From: RUG11788 sp964578175
Lineage (GTDB): Bacteria; Bacillota_I; Bacilli_A; RF39; UBA660
Direction: 5' to 3'
Assembly: GCA_964578175.1 (NCBI GenBank)
Contig: CAZOBH010000004.1
Span: 13,216-77,215 of the forward strand
Length of the DNA: 64,000 nt
Of this stretch, positions 25,933 through 34,389 are shown in pieces. Each line of letters opens with the position of its first letter. Positions within the stretch are counted from its first letter, which is position 1. The notes below the pieces were generated by a model, which saw only the letters and a list, made by a program, of their open reading frames with translations, was not told where the DNA came from and did not search any database. The position numbers were made by a program, and so were the translations under genes.

Positions 25933-26442
25933 ATGGAATACGTTATAAATTTCTTTGAATACGGAGTTAGAGGTATTTGGTATGTACTATGGGTTGTAGT
26001 TCTTGTTATAGTTGGATTTGCATTTTTGGGTATAATTGGAAACAAACAAACATTAAAAAGAAATGCTGAATTAGAAAAGAAAAGAGAAGAACAAGCTAAA
26101 AATGAAGCTAATAAAACTCATGAACAAATGGAGAAAAATTCTCAATTTGGAGGAATTGACACTACATTGGATGAAGAGGCTAAAGAAGCTGAAGAAAATG
26201 CTCAAAAAGATGCGAGTGCTACAAATCAAGCTGTTGCAACACCAGTAGTAGAACCAGTCGCTGAGACAAAACCAACTGAGTCTGAACAAAAAGAAGAAGT
26301 TCCACAAGTACTTAACTTAGATGAGGTAGGAACAACTGAGGTTAAAGAAGAAAAACCAGTTGAGGTTCCTACTGTAGCAGAAACGGAAAAAAAGGAAGAA
26401 GTTCCTGAAGTATTAGATTTAGATAAAGTAGCAAATAAATAA
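25933..26442 (+). CDS. Membrane protein with acidic cytoplasmic tail, upstream of cdaA
   Basis: A 169-residue protein with one N-terminal transmembrane segment (about residues 13-36) and a long Glu/Lys/Pro/Val-rich tail. The tail contains two near-repeats, EVPQVLNLDEV and EVPEVLDLDKV, at the end. ATG 25933 is chosen because GAGGT at 25920-25924 is 8 bases away, and 2 bases from the alternative ATG at 25927. It starts the cdaA-cdaR cluster, 24 bases before cdaA. Function unknown; the repeated LxLDxV motif may be a docking peptide. Confidence 0.75.
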   Translation: MEYVINFFEYGVRGIWYVLWVVVLVIVGFAFLGIIGNKQTLKRNAELEKKREEQAKNEANKTHEQMEKNSQFGGIDTTLDEEAKEAEENAQKDASATNQAVATPVVEPVAETKPTESEQKEEVPQVLNLDEVGTTEVKEEKPVEVPTVAETEKKEEVPEVLDLDKVANK

Positions 26443-26466
26443 AAATAAAACATATGGAGGTATACA

Positions 26467-27291
26467 ATGATTTCAATAGATAGTATTTTGACTATTTTAA
26501 ATAAAACTGTAGATATATTATTGGTATGGTTAATATTTTATTACATACTTAAAGTTATTAAAGATAATGTTAAATTAACTTTGATATTTAAAGGAGTTAT
26601 TTTTATCGTTATTCTTGAACTTGTTTCACATATATTCCATTTCACAACAATTGGAATGTTACTAGAATATATTATTATGTGGGGACCTCTTGCATTAATA
26701 ATTATATTCCAACCTGAAATAAGATCTGCATTAGAACAATTGGGTAGAAGTCAACTTCTAGGAAGACATAAGATACTTACTGTAGATGAAAGAGAAAAAA
26801 TGGTATATGAAATAGTTAATGCTCTTGATCAAATGAGAAAAGCAAGAATAGGAGCATTATTAGTTATAGAAAGAGATGTAAGTTTATCTGATTATATAGC
26901 TAAAGCTAAAAAAGTATATGCTGATATTACGACAGATTTAATTGTTTCATTGTTTTTCCCAAATAACCCTTTACATGATGGAGGAGTAATTATTCAAGGA
27001 GATAAAATTAGTTGTGCTGGAGCAGTATTTCCAACATCTAATAATTTAAAAAACAATAAGCATTTAGGTACAAGACATAGGGCTGGTCTTGGAATAAGTG
27101 AAGAAACAGATGCAATTGTTCTTATTGTTTCAGAAGAGACTGGACGTCTTACAATTTGTCTTAAAGGAGAAATGTTCTATAACTTATCATTAGATGATGT
27201 TAGAATGACTCTTATTGATGAATTAAGACCTAAACAAGAAACAGATTTTGAAGAGATAAGTGAGGAAGAAATATATGAAGAAAACAAATAA
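26467..27291 (+). CDS. cdaA: Diadenylate cyclase CdaA
   Basis: A 274-residue enzyme making cyclic di-AMP from two ATP. Three N-terminal transmembrane helices (to about residue 80) are followed by the DAC domain, with the HDGGVIIQ motif (about residue 170) and LGTRHRAGLGIS (about 203). Both catalytic motifs (DGA-type, here DGG, and RHR) are intact. AGGAGG-like GGAGG precedes ATG 26467. The 3' end overlaps cdaR by 17 bases, the usual coupling. glmM, which often follows cdaR, is absent here. Confidence 0.96.
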   Translation: MISIDSILTILNKTVDILLVWLIFYYILKVIKDNVKLTLIFKGVIFIVILELVSHIFHFTTIGMLLEYIIMWGPLALIIIFQPEIRSALEQLGRSQLLGRHKILTVDEREKMVYEIVNALDQMRKARIGALLVIERDVSLSDYIAKAKKVYADITTDLIVSLFFPNNPLHDGGVIIQGDKISCAGAVFPTSNNLKNNKHLGTRHRAGLGISEETDAIVLIVSEETGRLTICLKGEMFYNLSLDDVRMTLIDELRPKQETDFEEISEEEIYEENK

Positions 27292-28624
27292 GAAAAAGAA
27301 TATATTTAGCCCAATAGTTAACTTCTTCGATAAGATTTTAATTTCTCCTATCACAAAATTGATATTAAAAGTTAATGATTATTTTAAAGATAATAATCAT
27401 GGATTTGAAAGAATATTAAATAATAGACAAGCATTAATTATAATATCTTTATTATTTGCTCTTGTAACATTCTATATAATAGATCAAGAGAAAGTATCAT
27501 TAGTTGATGATAATGCTGAAATTATTTATGGTGTTCCAGTAACATCAGTTTATAACGAAGAAGCATATGTTATCGAAGGGTTACCTGAAACGGTAGATGT
27601 TACCTTAATTGGAAAAAAATGGAATGTTTATCTAGCAAAACAATATCCAGCTGAAGAAATATCTGTTGATTTAAGTGATTTAGGTCCAGGAACTCATAAA
27701 GTAAATTTAAATTATAAACAAAATGTATCTAGTGTTACTTATAAAGTAGATCCTTCACAAGTTACAGTTGTTGTTTATAGAAAGATTTCTATGAGTAAAG
27801 AAGTTAGTTATGATATCGTTCATAAAGATAGTTTAGATGCTAAATTAAATATTGATAATGTAACATTAAATAAAGATAAAGTAACTATAAAAGGTGCTGA
27901 GTATAAATTAAATCAAGTAGCATCTGTTAAAGCATTAATAGATATAGATAAATTAACTACTCAAGAAGAAGGAACACAAACATTAAAAGATATACCAATG
28001 CTTGCATATGATGTAGATGGTAAGATAGTAGATGTTGAAATTGTTCCAGAAACATTAGAAGCTGAAATATCTATTTCATCTCCAAGTAAGAAAGTACCAA
28101 TAAAAATTGAAACTCAAGGAGAGTTAGATGGAAAATCTATTAAATCATTAACACCAAGTGTAAGTGATGTAACTATTTATGGTTCTAGTGAAGCATTAGA
28201 GAAAATTGAATACTTAACAGTACCAATAGATATATCTGGAGTTACTTCAAATAAAAACTATACGATTAATTTAACTAATCCATCTGGAGTTAGAGATATA
28301 AGTGTTAAAACGATTACTGTTAAACTAGAAGTAGATGAAGTTTATACAACTGAAATTAATAATATTAAGATTAATATTACTAATCTTAAAGATGGTTATA
28401 TAGCTCAAGCAGCAGACGCTAATTCATCTTCAATTACTGTAATTGTTAAGGGAAGTGAATCAGTAATTAAGAAGTTAGACCCAACTACAATTAATGCTTA
28501 TGTTAATCTAGAAGGATTAGGAGTAGGAACACACGAAGTTGAAGTTAAAGTAACAGGTGATGATAATACACTGTTATATACTCCAAGAGTTAAAAAAGTA
28601 TCAGTTACAATTACTAAAAAGTAG
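27275..28624 (+). CDS. cdaR: YbbR-domain regulator of diadenylate cyclase, CdaR
   Basis: A 449-residue extracytoplasmic protein with a cytoplasmic N-terminus, one transmembrane helix (about residues 55-72) and four YbbR-type beta domains. Each domain carries motifs of the kind VDLSDLGPGTHKVNL, VDPSQVTV and VPIDISG. CdaR binds CdaA and tunes c-di-AMP synthesis. ATG 27275 is chosen since GAGGAAG at 27262-27268 is 6 bases upstream; the GTG at 27260 precedes that site. The ribosome site lies inside cdaA, implying coupled translation. Confidence 0.93.
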   Translation: MKKTNKKKNIFSPIVNFFDKILISPITKLILKVNDYFKDNNHGFERILNNRQALIIISLLFALVTFYIIDQEKVSLVDDNAEIIYGVPVTSVYNEEAYVIEGLPETVDVTLIGKKWNVYLAKQYPAEEISVDLSDLGPGTHKVNLNYKQNVSSVTYKVDPSQVTVVVYRKISMSKEVSYDIVHKDSLDAKLNIDNVTLNKDKVTIKGAEYKLNQVASVKALIDIDKLTTQEEGTQTLKDIPMLAYDVDGKIVDVEIVPETLEAEISISSPSKKVPIKIETQGELDGKSIKSLTPSVSDVTIYGSSEALEKIEYLTVPIDISGVTSNKNYTINLTNPSGVRDISVKTITVKLEVDEVYTTEINNIKINITNLKDGYIAQAADANSSSITVIVKGSESVIKKLDPTTINAYVNLEGLGVGTHEVEVKVTGDDNTLLYTPRVKKVSVTITKK

Positions 28625-28631
28625 ATAAAAT

Positions 28632-28665
28632 AAGGGAAAGTTAAATACTTTCTCTTTATTTTTTT
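28632..28665 (+). terminator. Terminator of the cdaA operon
   Basis: A 10-bp stem AAGGGAAAGT/ACTTTCTCTT (one G-T pair) with loop TAAAT, then TTATTTTTTT. Confidence 0.8.
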
Positions 28666-28673
28666 GTTCAATA

Positions 28674-28682
28674 TGTTATAAT
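28674..28682 (+). promoter_or_regulatory. Extended -10 promoter
   Basis: TGTTATAAT, only 7 bases before the CAGGTGG ribosome site and 17 before ATG 28700. Confidence 0.65.
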
Positions 28683-28699
28683 TTATTCAGGTGGTTAAT

Positions 28700-29398
28700 A
28701 TGGCAAAAAAAGTAAAAGTAAATGAAGAAGAAAAAAAAGCAAAAAAAATGAAGACAGAAACTGTTAAAGAAGAAAAAGTAGAAAAAAATGAAGAAATAGA
28801 TGAAGTAATAGATGATGAATTTGATGATGAAGATTTAATTGAAAGAGAAAACAAAGAGACTAAAAAAGATTCTCTTAAAAAGAGAAAGAAAAGAAATAAA
28901 GAAGCTCTTGGAGATACATTTAGTAAAGAAAACGCTGAAATTATAGGATTTTTTAAAGTACTAATAGCAGTTGCTTTATTTGTATTAATATTCTATTTAA
29001 TTGTTGCTTTTATAAAAGGTGATTTTAAAAGTAAAGATAGAGATAAAGATCCTGCTACATCAATTCAAAATGATGAAATATTAGCATCATCTACATTTAG
29101 TAAAGCTGATAAAAATTATTGGGTATTATTCTATGATTCAAAAGATACTAATGCTGAATTATATGCAAGTATATATAGTGATTATAGAGAAAAACATACT
29201 GATGTTCCAATGTTCTGGGTAAATTTAAATAATAAATTTAACAAAGATATAGTATCAGAAAAGACAAATGAAAAAGCAAACAATTATAAAGATCTTGCAG
29301 TTTCATCACCAACATTAATTCATGTAAAAAACGGAGATAACGTTGATTACTATGAGGGTGATAAAGCACTTGACAAATTAATGAGTTTAGTTAAATAA
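28700..29398 (+). CDS. Membrane-anchored thioredoxin-fold protein without CxxC
   Basis: A 232-residue protein with a roughly 80-residue Lys/Glu-rich cytoplasmic N-terminus, one transmembrane helix (about residues 85-108) and a C-terminal thioredoxin-like domain (about 130-232: KNYWVLFYDSKDTNAELY, VPMFWVNLNN, VSSPTLIHVKNGD, YYEGDKALDKL). The usual active-site CxxC is replaced by DSKDTN, so it should not be redox active. ATG 28700 follows GGTGG. tRNA-Asn lies 27 bases downstream with no clear promoter or terminator between, so they may be cotranscribed. Confidence 0.75.
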   Translation: MAKKVKVNEEEKKAKKMKTETVKEEKVEKNEEIDEVIDDEFDDEDLIERENKETKKDSLKKRKKRNKEALGDTFSKENAEIIGFFKVLIAVALFVLIFYLIVAFIKGDFKSKDRDKDPATSIQNDEILASSTFSKADKNYWVLFYDSKDTNAELYASIYSDYREKHTDVPMFWVNLNNKFNKDIVSEKTNEKANNYKDLAVSSPTLIHVKNGDNVDYYEGDKALDKLMSLVK

Positions 29399-29425
29399 TA
29401 ATAATGTACTCCTTTGGGAGTTCAT

Positions 29426-29502
29426 GCCTCAATAGCTCAGTTGGTTAGAGCACTTGACTGTTAATCAAGGGGTCCTAGGTTCAAGTCCTAGTTGAGGCGC
29501 CA
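29426..29502 (+). tRNA. tRNA-Asn (anticodon GTT)
   Basis: A 77-base tRNA with acceptor GCCTCAA/TTGAGGC, D arm GCTCAGTTGGTTAGAGC, anticodon stem CTTGA/TCAAG with anticodon GTT (reads AAC/AAU), discriminator G and encoded CCA. A small hairpin ACTCC/GGAGT precedes it at 29408-29421. Confidence 0.97.
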
Positions 29503-29513
29503 TTTTTAAAAAT

Positions 29514-29541
29514 AATCATTACATTATGTAATGATTTTTTA
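29514..29541 (+). terminator. Terminator after tRNA-Asn
   Basis: A 10-bp perfect stem AATCATTACA/TGTAATGATT with loop TTA and a T run. Confidence 0.9.
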
Positions 29542-29586
29542 TTTGTTTTATGTTAGAATATTTTATAGATAATAGGAGTTGATAAG

Positions 29587-30837
29587 ATGGCTAATAAAGA
29601 TACTGAAAAAAAGAAGAAAACTACTACAAAAAAAGTAAATAATAGAATTAATAAACCTGCAGTAGTTAAAAAAGAGAAAAAAGAAGAAGTTAATAAAGAG
29701 GTAACATTTAGTCTAATTGAAGTTATAATCATCATGTTTATAACTGCAGTTTTTGGAATTTTAATTGGATTATTTGTTTCTAGATTTAGAGTTGATTTTG
29801 ATATACATAAACATCAAAATAAATTTGATGAATTATATGAAGTATATGATGAATTAATGCAACAATATTATAAAGATATTGATGGTGATGAGTTAATAGA
29901 AGCCGCTATTAAAGGTATGTTTAATTATTTAGATGAACATTCTGAATATATATCAGGAACTGAATCTTCTGATTTTGAACAAAATCTAGATGGAGAATTC
30001 TCTGGACTTGGAGTAACAATTTCAACAAATGATAAAAATCAAATATATATCATGGAAGTATTTGAGAATAGTCCTGCAGAAAAGAGTGGTTTAAAAGCCG
30101 GAGACATATTCCTTAAAGTTGATGGAGAAGATGTTAGTAAATATGATATTCAAGAATTATCAAATAGAATAAAGGGTAAAGAAGGAACAACAGTAGATCT
30201 TGTAGTATTAAGAGATGGAAAAGAAGTAAATGTTACATTTACTAGAGGTAAAGTAGTTCTTCCTTCAGTTAGTTATAATCTATTAGATAATAAAGTTGGA
30301 TATGTATATGTATCTATATTTGCCAGTAATACAAAAGAACAATTTGAAGTAGCAATGGATAGTTTAATTAATCAAGGAGCTAAATCATTTATTATTGATT
30401 TAAGAGATAATTATGGAGGTTATTTAGCAACAGCACAAGAAATGTCATCATTATTCCTTGAAAAAGGTTCTGTTATATATCAACATGGAACTGATAAAGT
30501 TAAAACTAAAGTACAAAGTACTGATAAAAGAAAATATAATGTTAAGATGGTAATTCTTGTTAATGAAAACTCTGCAAGTGGTGCTGAACTTATGACAGCT
30601 GCTTTAAATGAGAATCTAAATACAATAGTTGTTGGTAAAACAACTTATGGAAAAGGAACTGTACAAAAACTTAAAGAATTATCTAATGGAGCAGTTATTA
30701 AATATACTGTTGAAGAGTGGTTCACACCAAAAGGAAATAGTATCAATAAAGTAGGATTTAAGCCTACATATGAAATAGATAATAAAGATGGTAATGACTA
30801 TCAAATGCAAAAAGCAATTGAGTTAATGACAAAATAA
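29587..30837 (+). CDS. ctpA: C-terminal processing protease (S41 family, CtpA-like)
   Basis: A 416-residue secreted/membrane serine protease. Order: basic N-terminus, one transmembrane helix (about residues 48-70), a PDZ domain (about 130-220, SGLGVTIST, SGLKAGDIFLKVDGEDV) and the S41 catalytic domain. The Ser-Lys dyad is S331 in ENSASGAE and K356 in TTYGKGTVQ, 25 residues apart as in the family. A short peptidoglycan-binding tail is absent. ATG 29587 follows GGAG. Likely roles are processing of wall or membrane proteins. Confidence 0.93.
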   Translation: MANKDTEKKKKTTTKKVNNRINKPAVVKKEKKEEVNKEVTFSLIEVIIIMFITAVFGILIGLFVSRFRVDFDIHKHQNKFDELYEVYDELMQQYYKDIDGDELIEAAIKGMFNYLDEHSEYISGTESSDFEQNLDGEFSGLGVTISTNDKNQIYIMEVFENSPAEKSGLKAGDIFLKVDGEDVSKYDIQELSNRIKGKEGTTVDLVVLRDGKEVNVTFTRGKVVLPSVSYNLLDNKVGYVYVSIFASNTKEQFEVAMDSLINQGAKSFIIDLRDNYGGYLATAQEMSSLFLEKGSVIYQHGTDKVKTKVQSTDKRKYNVKMVILVNENSASGAELMTAALNENLNTIVVGKTTYGKGTVQKLKELSNGAVIKYTVEEWFTPKGNSINKVGFKPTYEIDNKDGNDYQMQKAIELMTK

Positions 30838-30846
30838 TAAAAAACT

Positions 30847-30876
30847 AAAGCATATTTTAATTAATATGCTTTATTA
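30847..30876 (+). terminator. Probable terminator of ctpA
   Basis: A 10-bp stem AAAGCATATT/AATATGCTTT with loop TTAATT. The T tract (TTTATT) is poor. Confidence 0.55.
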
Positions 30877-30901
30877 ATGTAATAATCTATCGTATTTATG
30901 T

Positions 30902-30930
30902 TTGACTTTTTAGAAAAAATTTGTTATAAT
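30902..30930 (+). promoter_or_regulatory. Strong promoter of the adhesin-sortase operon
   Basis: TTGACT (30902-30907), a 17-base spacer and extended -10 TGTTATAAT (TATAAT at 30925-30930). Confidence 0.88.
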
Positions 30931-30959
30931 ATACGACAAATAAAGAAATGGGGGTTATT

Positions 30960-32774
30960 ATGAAAGGTATAATAAACAAAACAAAATATTTATTTATATT
31001 ATTAATCGCACTTATTTCATTTAGTGGAATAAATGCAATGGCAGCAACTAATGTGCCATCAACACTTAAGACAGGAAGTTCTAAAACACTTCCAGGTTAT
31101 GTAGCAGGAGTTTACTTTGGAGTTAAGAAAACTACAGATGGTAAATATCTATATTGTACAGATATAACTAAAAGGACACCTGCAAATATGACTTTATATC
31201 TATCTAGTCAAGAACAAGATGCTGGTTTAACATACTTAATGGTTAATGGATTTCCTAATAAAAAGATAACAGGAAATAATGATTACGACTATTATATTAC
31301 ACAAACAGCTCAATGGTGGTATTTAGATAGTACAAGAGGAACTAGTAATTTAAGTAGTTCTTTCAAAAATAATGGATCAGATCCTCACGGATTAAGACCA
31401 TATATTAAAAAATTAGTTAATGGGGCAATAAAAGCTAAGAAAACTGGATATGTTAATCCTTCATTAACTATTACAGCAAGTGATACAACACTAACTTTAG
31501 CAAGTGACGGATATTATTATTCAAAAGATATTAAAGTTACAGCTAAAGCAATTAGTGGAAATATTAAATTAAAATTAGTAGGAGCACCAAGTGAAACTAC
31601 AATTGTTAATTCAAATGGAACTAGTGTTTCAAGTGTTAAAAGTGGAACAGTAGTTAAAATTAAAGTTAAAAAGGATAAAGTAACAAATACTAATTATTCA
31701 ATTACAATTAATGCAACTGCAACTGGAGTAATTAATAAAACATATTTATATCAACCAAAAGATAAAAATACATATCAATCAGTTACAACAGCAGTTACAT
31801 ATCAAACACAAAAACCTTTAAGTTCTGTTAAAACATTTAGTTTAAAGAGTTCTCAAGTTAAAATCTATAAATTAGATTCTGAAACTAAAAAAGCAATAGC
31901 TGGAGCAAAATTAGAACTTAGAGATTCTAAAGGAAATGTAGTAGCTAAATGGACAAGTACAACTAGTGCATATGTTATTAAAAATATAGCAGCAGGAACT
32001 TATAAATTAGTTGAAACTGCAGCACCAAGTGGATATACATTAGATACAACAGAACATCAAGTAGTTATCAAAAGTGGAGAAGTTAAAGTAGTTAATTTCT
32101 ACAATAGTAAAAAGAATCCAACTAAGATTATAGTTATAAAAAGAGATAAAGAAACAACTAAGACTTTAGCTGGAGCAAAATTTGTAATTAAAGATAGTAA
32201 TAATAAAGAAGTAGCTTCATGGACATCTACTGAAAAAGGACATTATGTAACAGGACTTCCTGAAGGAGAATATACAGTATATGAAGTTGAAGCACCAGAA
32301 GGATATTTACTTGCAACTGAAGGACAAAAAGTTAAATTAGAAGCTGGAAAAACTACTACAGTTACATTCTACGATGCTAAAAAAGCTAATAATACAATAA
32401 TTAAAGTATTAAAGGTGGATGGAGAAACAGGAAATGCTGTAGCAGGAGCTGAATTAGTTGTTAAAGATCAAGATGGTAATATCGTTAAAAGTTGGACTAC
32501 TACCCTAGATGAATATACAATTGATGATTTACCTGTTGGTAAATATTACTTATCTGAAACTAAAGCACCTAATGGATATGCATTATCAAATGAAGTAGTA
32601 TCTTTTGAAATAGGAGAAGACAATAAAATAACTACAATTAATTATAATAACGTTAAGAAAGTTGTTGTTCCTAATACTGGATCTAATTCTTCATTAATTG
32701 CTTTAGCAGTAGGAGTTGTTTCATTAGGATTAGGTGGAACAATATTATATATTAATGCAAGAAAAGAAGCTTAG
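30960..32774 (+). CDS. Thioester-domain adhesin with SpaA-like repeats and VPNTG sorting signal
   Basis: A 604-residue wall-anchored adhesin with a signal peptide (cut after about residue 29). A likely thioester domain follows, with C66 in KYLYCTD and Q115 in YITQTAQW; such Cys-Gln thioesters in Gram-positive adhesins react covalently with host proteins. Next come an Ig-like domain (about 160-280) and three SpaA-type prealbumin-like domains (about 290-565). Each SpaA repeat starts with a KxxK/D strand and ends with an E-containing motif such as VETAAPSGY, VYEVEAPEGY or SETKAPNGY, which suits isopeptide crosslinks. VPNTG, a hydrophobic helix and NARKEA end the protein. GGGGG just upstream fixes ATG 30960. 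The sortase gene follows 3 bases later. Confidence 0.9.
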   Translation: MKGIINKTKYLFILLIALISFSGINAMAATNVPSTLKTGSSKTLPGYVAGVYFGVKKTTDGKYLYCTDITKRTPANMTLYLSSQEQDAGLTYLMVNGFPNKKITGNNDYDYYITQTAQWWYLDSTRGTSNLSSSFKNNGSDPHGLRPYIKKLVNGAIKAKKTGYVNPSLTITASDTTLTLASDGYYYSKDIKVTAKAISGNIKLKLVGAPSETTIVNSNGTSVSSVKSGTVVKIKVKKDKVTNTNYSITINATATGVINKTYLYQPKDKNTYQSVTTAVTYQTQKPLSSVKTFSLKSSQVKIYKLDSETKKAIAGAKLELRDSKGNVVAKWTSTTSAYVIKNIAAGTYKLVETAAPSGYTLDTTEHQVVIKSGEVKVVNFYNSKKNPTKIIVIKRDKETTKTLAGAKFVIKDSNNKEVASWTSTEKGHYVTGLPEGEYTVYEVEAPEGYLLATEGQKVKLEAGKTTTVTFYDAKKANNTIIKVLKVDGETGNAVAGAELVVKDQDGNIVKSWTTTLDEYTIDDLPVGKYYLSETKAPNGYALSNEVVSFEIGEDNKITTINYNNVKKVVVPNTGSNSSLIALAVGVVSLGLGGTILYINARKEA

Positions 32775-32777
32775 ATT

Positions 32778-33470
32778 ATGAATAAAAGAAAATCAATTTA
32801 TTTAGGGTTAGTAATAATAGTTTTAGGTCTATCACTAATATCTTATAATTACTTCTTAGAGAAAAGAGATTATGCTTTTGAATATATGAATGAAAAATTG
32901 TATTTAGCAAATAATGAAACACCAGAATATATAGAAGAAATTGAAGAAGTGCATGAAGTAAAAATAGATGATGATTTACTTGCATTTGCAAAACCTGTAG
33001 ATACTGGTGATAGAAAAGAATCAACTGAGACAAAGACAACACAAAAAAAGAATAAAAATAATTACTATGTGGGATATTTAGAAATACCTAAAGTAAATGT
33101 TAAAAAAGGATTTTTAAATATAGATCATAAAGATAATGATGTAGGTAAGAATATTACAGTTATAAAGGGTTCTAGTTATCCTGATGTAGATAAAGGAAAC
33201 TTTATAATAGCAGGACATTCTGGAACAGGTATTCACTCATATTTTAAAGACTTATATAAGTTAAAAAAGGGTGATAAAGCTTATATAACTTATAACGGAT
33301 ATAAATATACATATAAAATAGTTAAAATATATAAACAAGAAAAAAATGGTACAATTGCAATCTACAGAGATTATAATAAAACAACATTGACTTTAATAAC
33401 TTGTACTAAGAACGATAAAAAACATCAAACTGTATACATATTAGAATTAGTAGATAAAGTTAGTTATTAA
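32778..33470 (+). CDS. Sortase
   Basis: A 230-residue membrane-anchored transpeptidase with one N-terminal transmembrane helix (about residues 5-25), a charged linker and the sortase barrel. The catalytic His (IIAGHSGT) and Cys (TLITCTKND) are present. The position where most sortases have the catalytic Arg, about 8 residues after the Cys, reads KKHQTVY, with Gln (CAA) where Arg is expected. It probably anchors the adjacent VPNTG adhesin and perhaps the NPDTG protein at the window start. It starts 3 bases after the adhesin stop, a two-gene operon. Confidence 0.88.
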   Translation: MNKRKSIYLGLVIIVLGLSLISYNYFLEKRDYAFEYMNEKLYLANNETPEYIEEIEEVHEVKIDDDLLAFAKPVDTGDRKESTETKTTQKKNKNNYYVGYLEIPKVNVKKGFLNIDHKDNDVGKNITVIKGSSYPDVDKGNFIIAGHSGTGIHSYFKDLYKLKKGDKAYITYNGYKYTYKIVKIYKQEKNGTIAIYRDYNKTTLTLITCTKNDKKHQTVYILELVDKVSY

Positions 33471-33490
33471 GAATAAAGGGGGTGAGGTCA

Positions 33491-34312
33491 ATGTTAAAGT
33501 TAACATTTTTTGATAAACTTAAAATATTGTTTGAATTAGTATTGTCTTCACCTTTCTTTATATTCTTATTTATCTTTTCGTTATTAGCATTATGTATATT
33601 ATTAGATCTTAAAGATAAAAATAAAAAGAAAATGAAGATATCTATAGTAGGAATTTATATAATAGTATTATTAGCTATGATAATTAAATATCATACTGAA
33701 GTATTTTCTGTAATTGATTATTTTGTTAATAATATCTTTATATTATTCTATTTTCCAAACTTAGCAATATATGTTGCTATGATGATATTTACTAATATAT
33801 TTATGTTTAAGAGTTTATCTTTTGATAAAAAAGAACCAATAAGAGTTATTAATTTATCTTTTTATACAATTATAATGTATTTAAGCTTATTAATTGTATA
33901 TACGATAAGTCATGAAAATTTAGATGTTTATAGTCAAGAATCTTTATATACAAACACTAATGTTTTAGCTTTAGTAGAATTAAGTAATATATTATTCTTT
34001 ATCTGGATAGTTATTATGATTATTGATAAATTAGAATATTTACTTGAAAATAAAGGTGTTATAAAAACTAAACGTAATAGAGATAGAATAATTACTAAAG
34101 TAGTAAAAGAAGAAGTAATTAAAGAAGTACCTGTAGAAAAAGAAGTTATCAGAACTGTTGAAGTTCCAGTAGAAAGGGAAGTTGTTAAAACTATAGAGGT
34201 ACCAGTAGAAAAAGTAATATATAAAGATAAACAAGATGAGATATTTACAAAAGATGACTATGTAATAATGTCTAAAATATTAAAAAGAATACAAGAAGAT
34301 TATAGTAAATAA
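33491..34312 (+). CDS. Polytopic membrane protein with EVPVE-repeat cytoplasmic tail
   Basis: A 273-residue protein with about five hydrophobic segments (to about residue 185). A cytoplasmic tail follows, with tandem repeats of the type EVPVEKEVIRTVEVPVEREV, and a short C-terminal helix (YVIMSKILKRIQEDYSK). The tail repeats are likely to form an extended or coiled rod. ATG 33491 follows GGTGAGGT. It lies 20 bases after the sortase gene, probably in the same transcript. Function unknown. Confidence 0.72.
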   Translation: MLKLTFFDKLKILFELVLSSPFFIFLFIFSLLALCILLDLKDKNKKKMKISIVGIYIIVLLAMIIKYHTEVFSVIDYFVNNIFILFYFPNLAIYVAMMIFTNIFMFKSLSFDKKEPIRVINLSFYTIIMYLSLLIVYTISHENLDVYSQESLYTNTNVLALVELSNILFFIWIVIMIIDKLEYLLENKGVIKTKRNRDRIITKVVKEEVIKEVPVEKEVIRTVEVPVEREVVKTIEVPVEKVIYKDKQDEIFTKDDYVIMSKILKRIQEDYSK

Positions 34313-34320
34313 TAATAAAG

Positions 34321-34346
34321 TCTACACGTAAGTGTAGATTTTTATT
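34321..34346 (+). terminator. Terminator of the adhesin-sortase operon
   Basis: Stem TCTACAC/GTGTAGA with loop GTAA, followed by TTTTTATTTT. Confidence 0.85.
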
Positions 34347-34389
34347 TTGAAAGATTATATAATTAAATAGAATAGAAGGGTGTTTGTTT

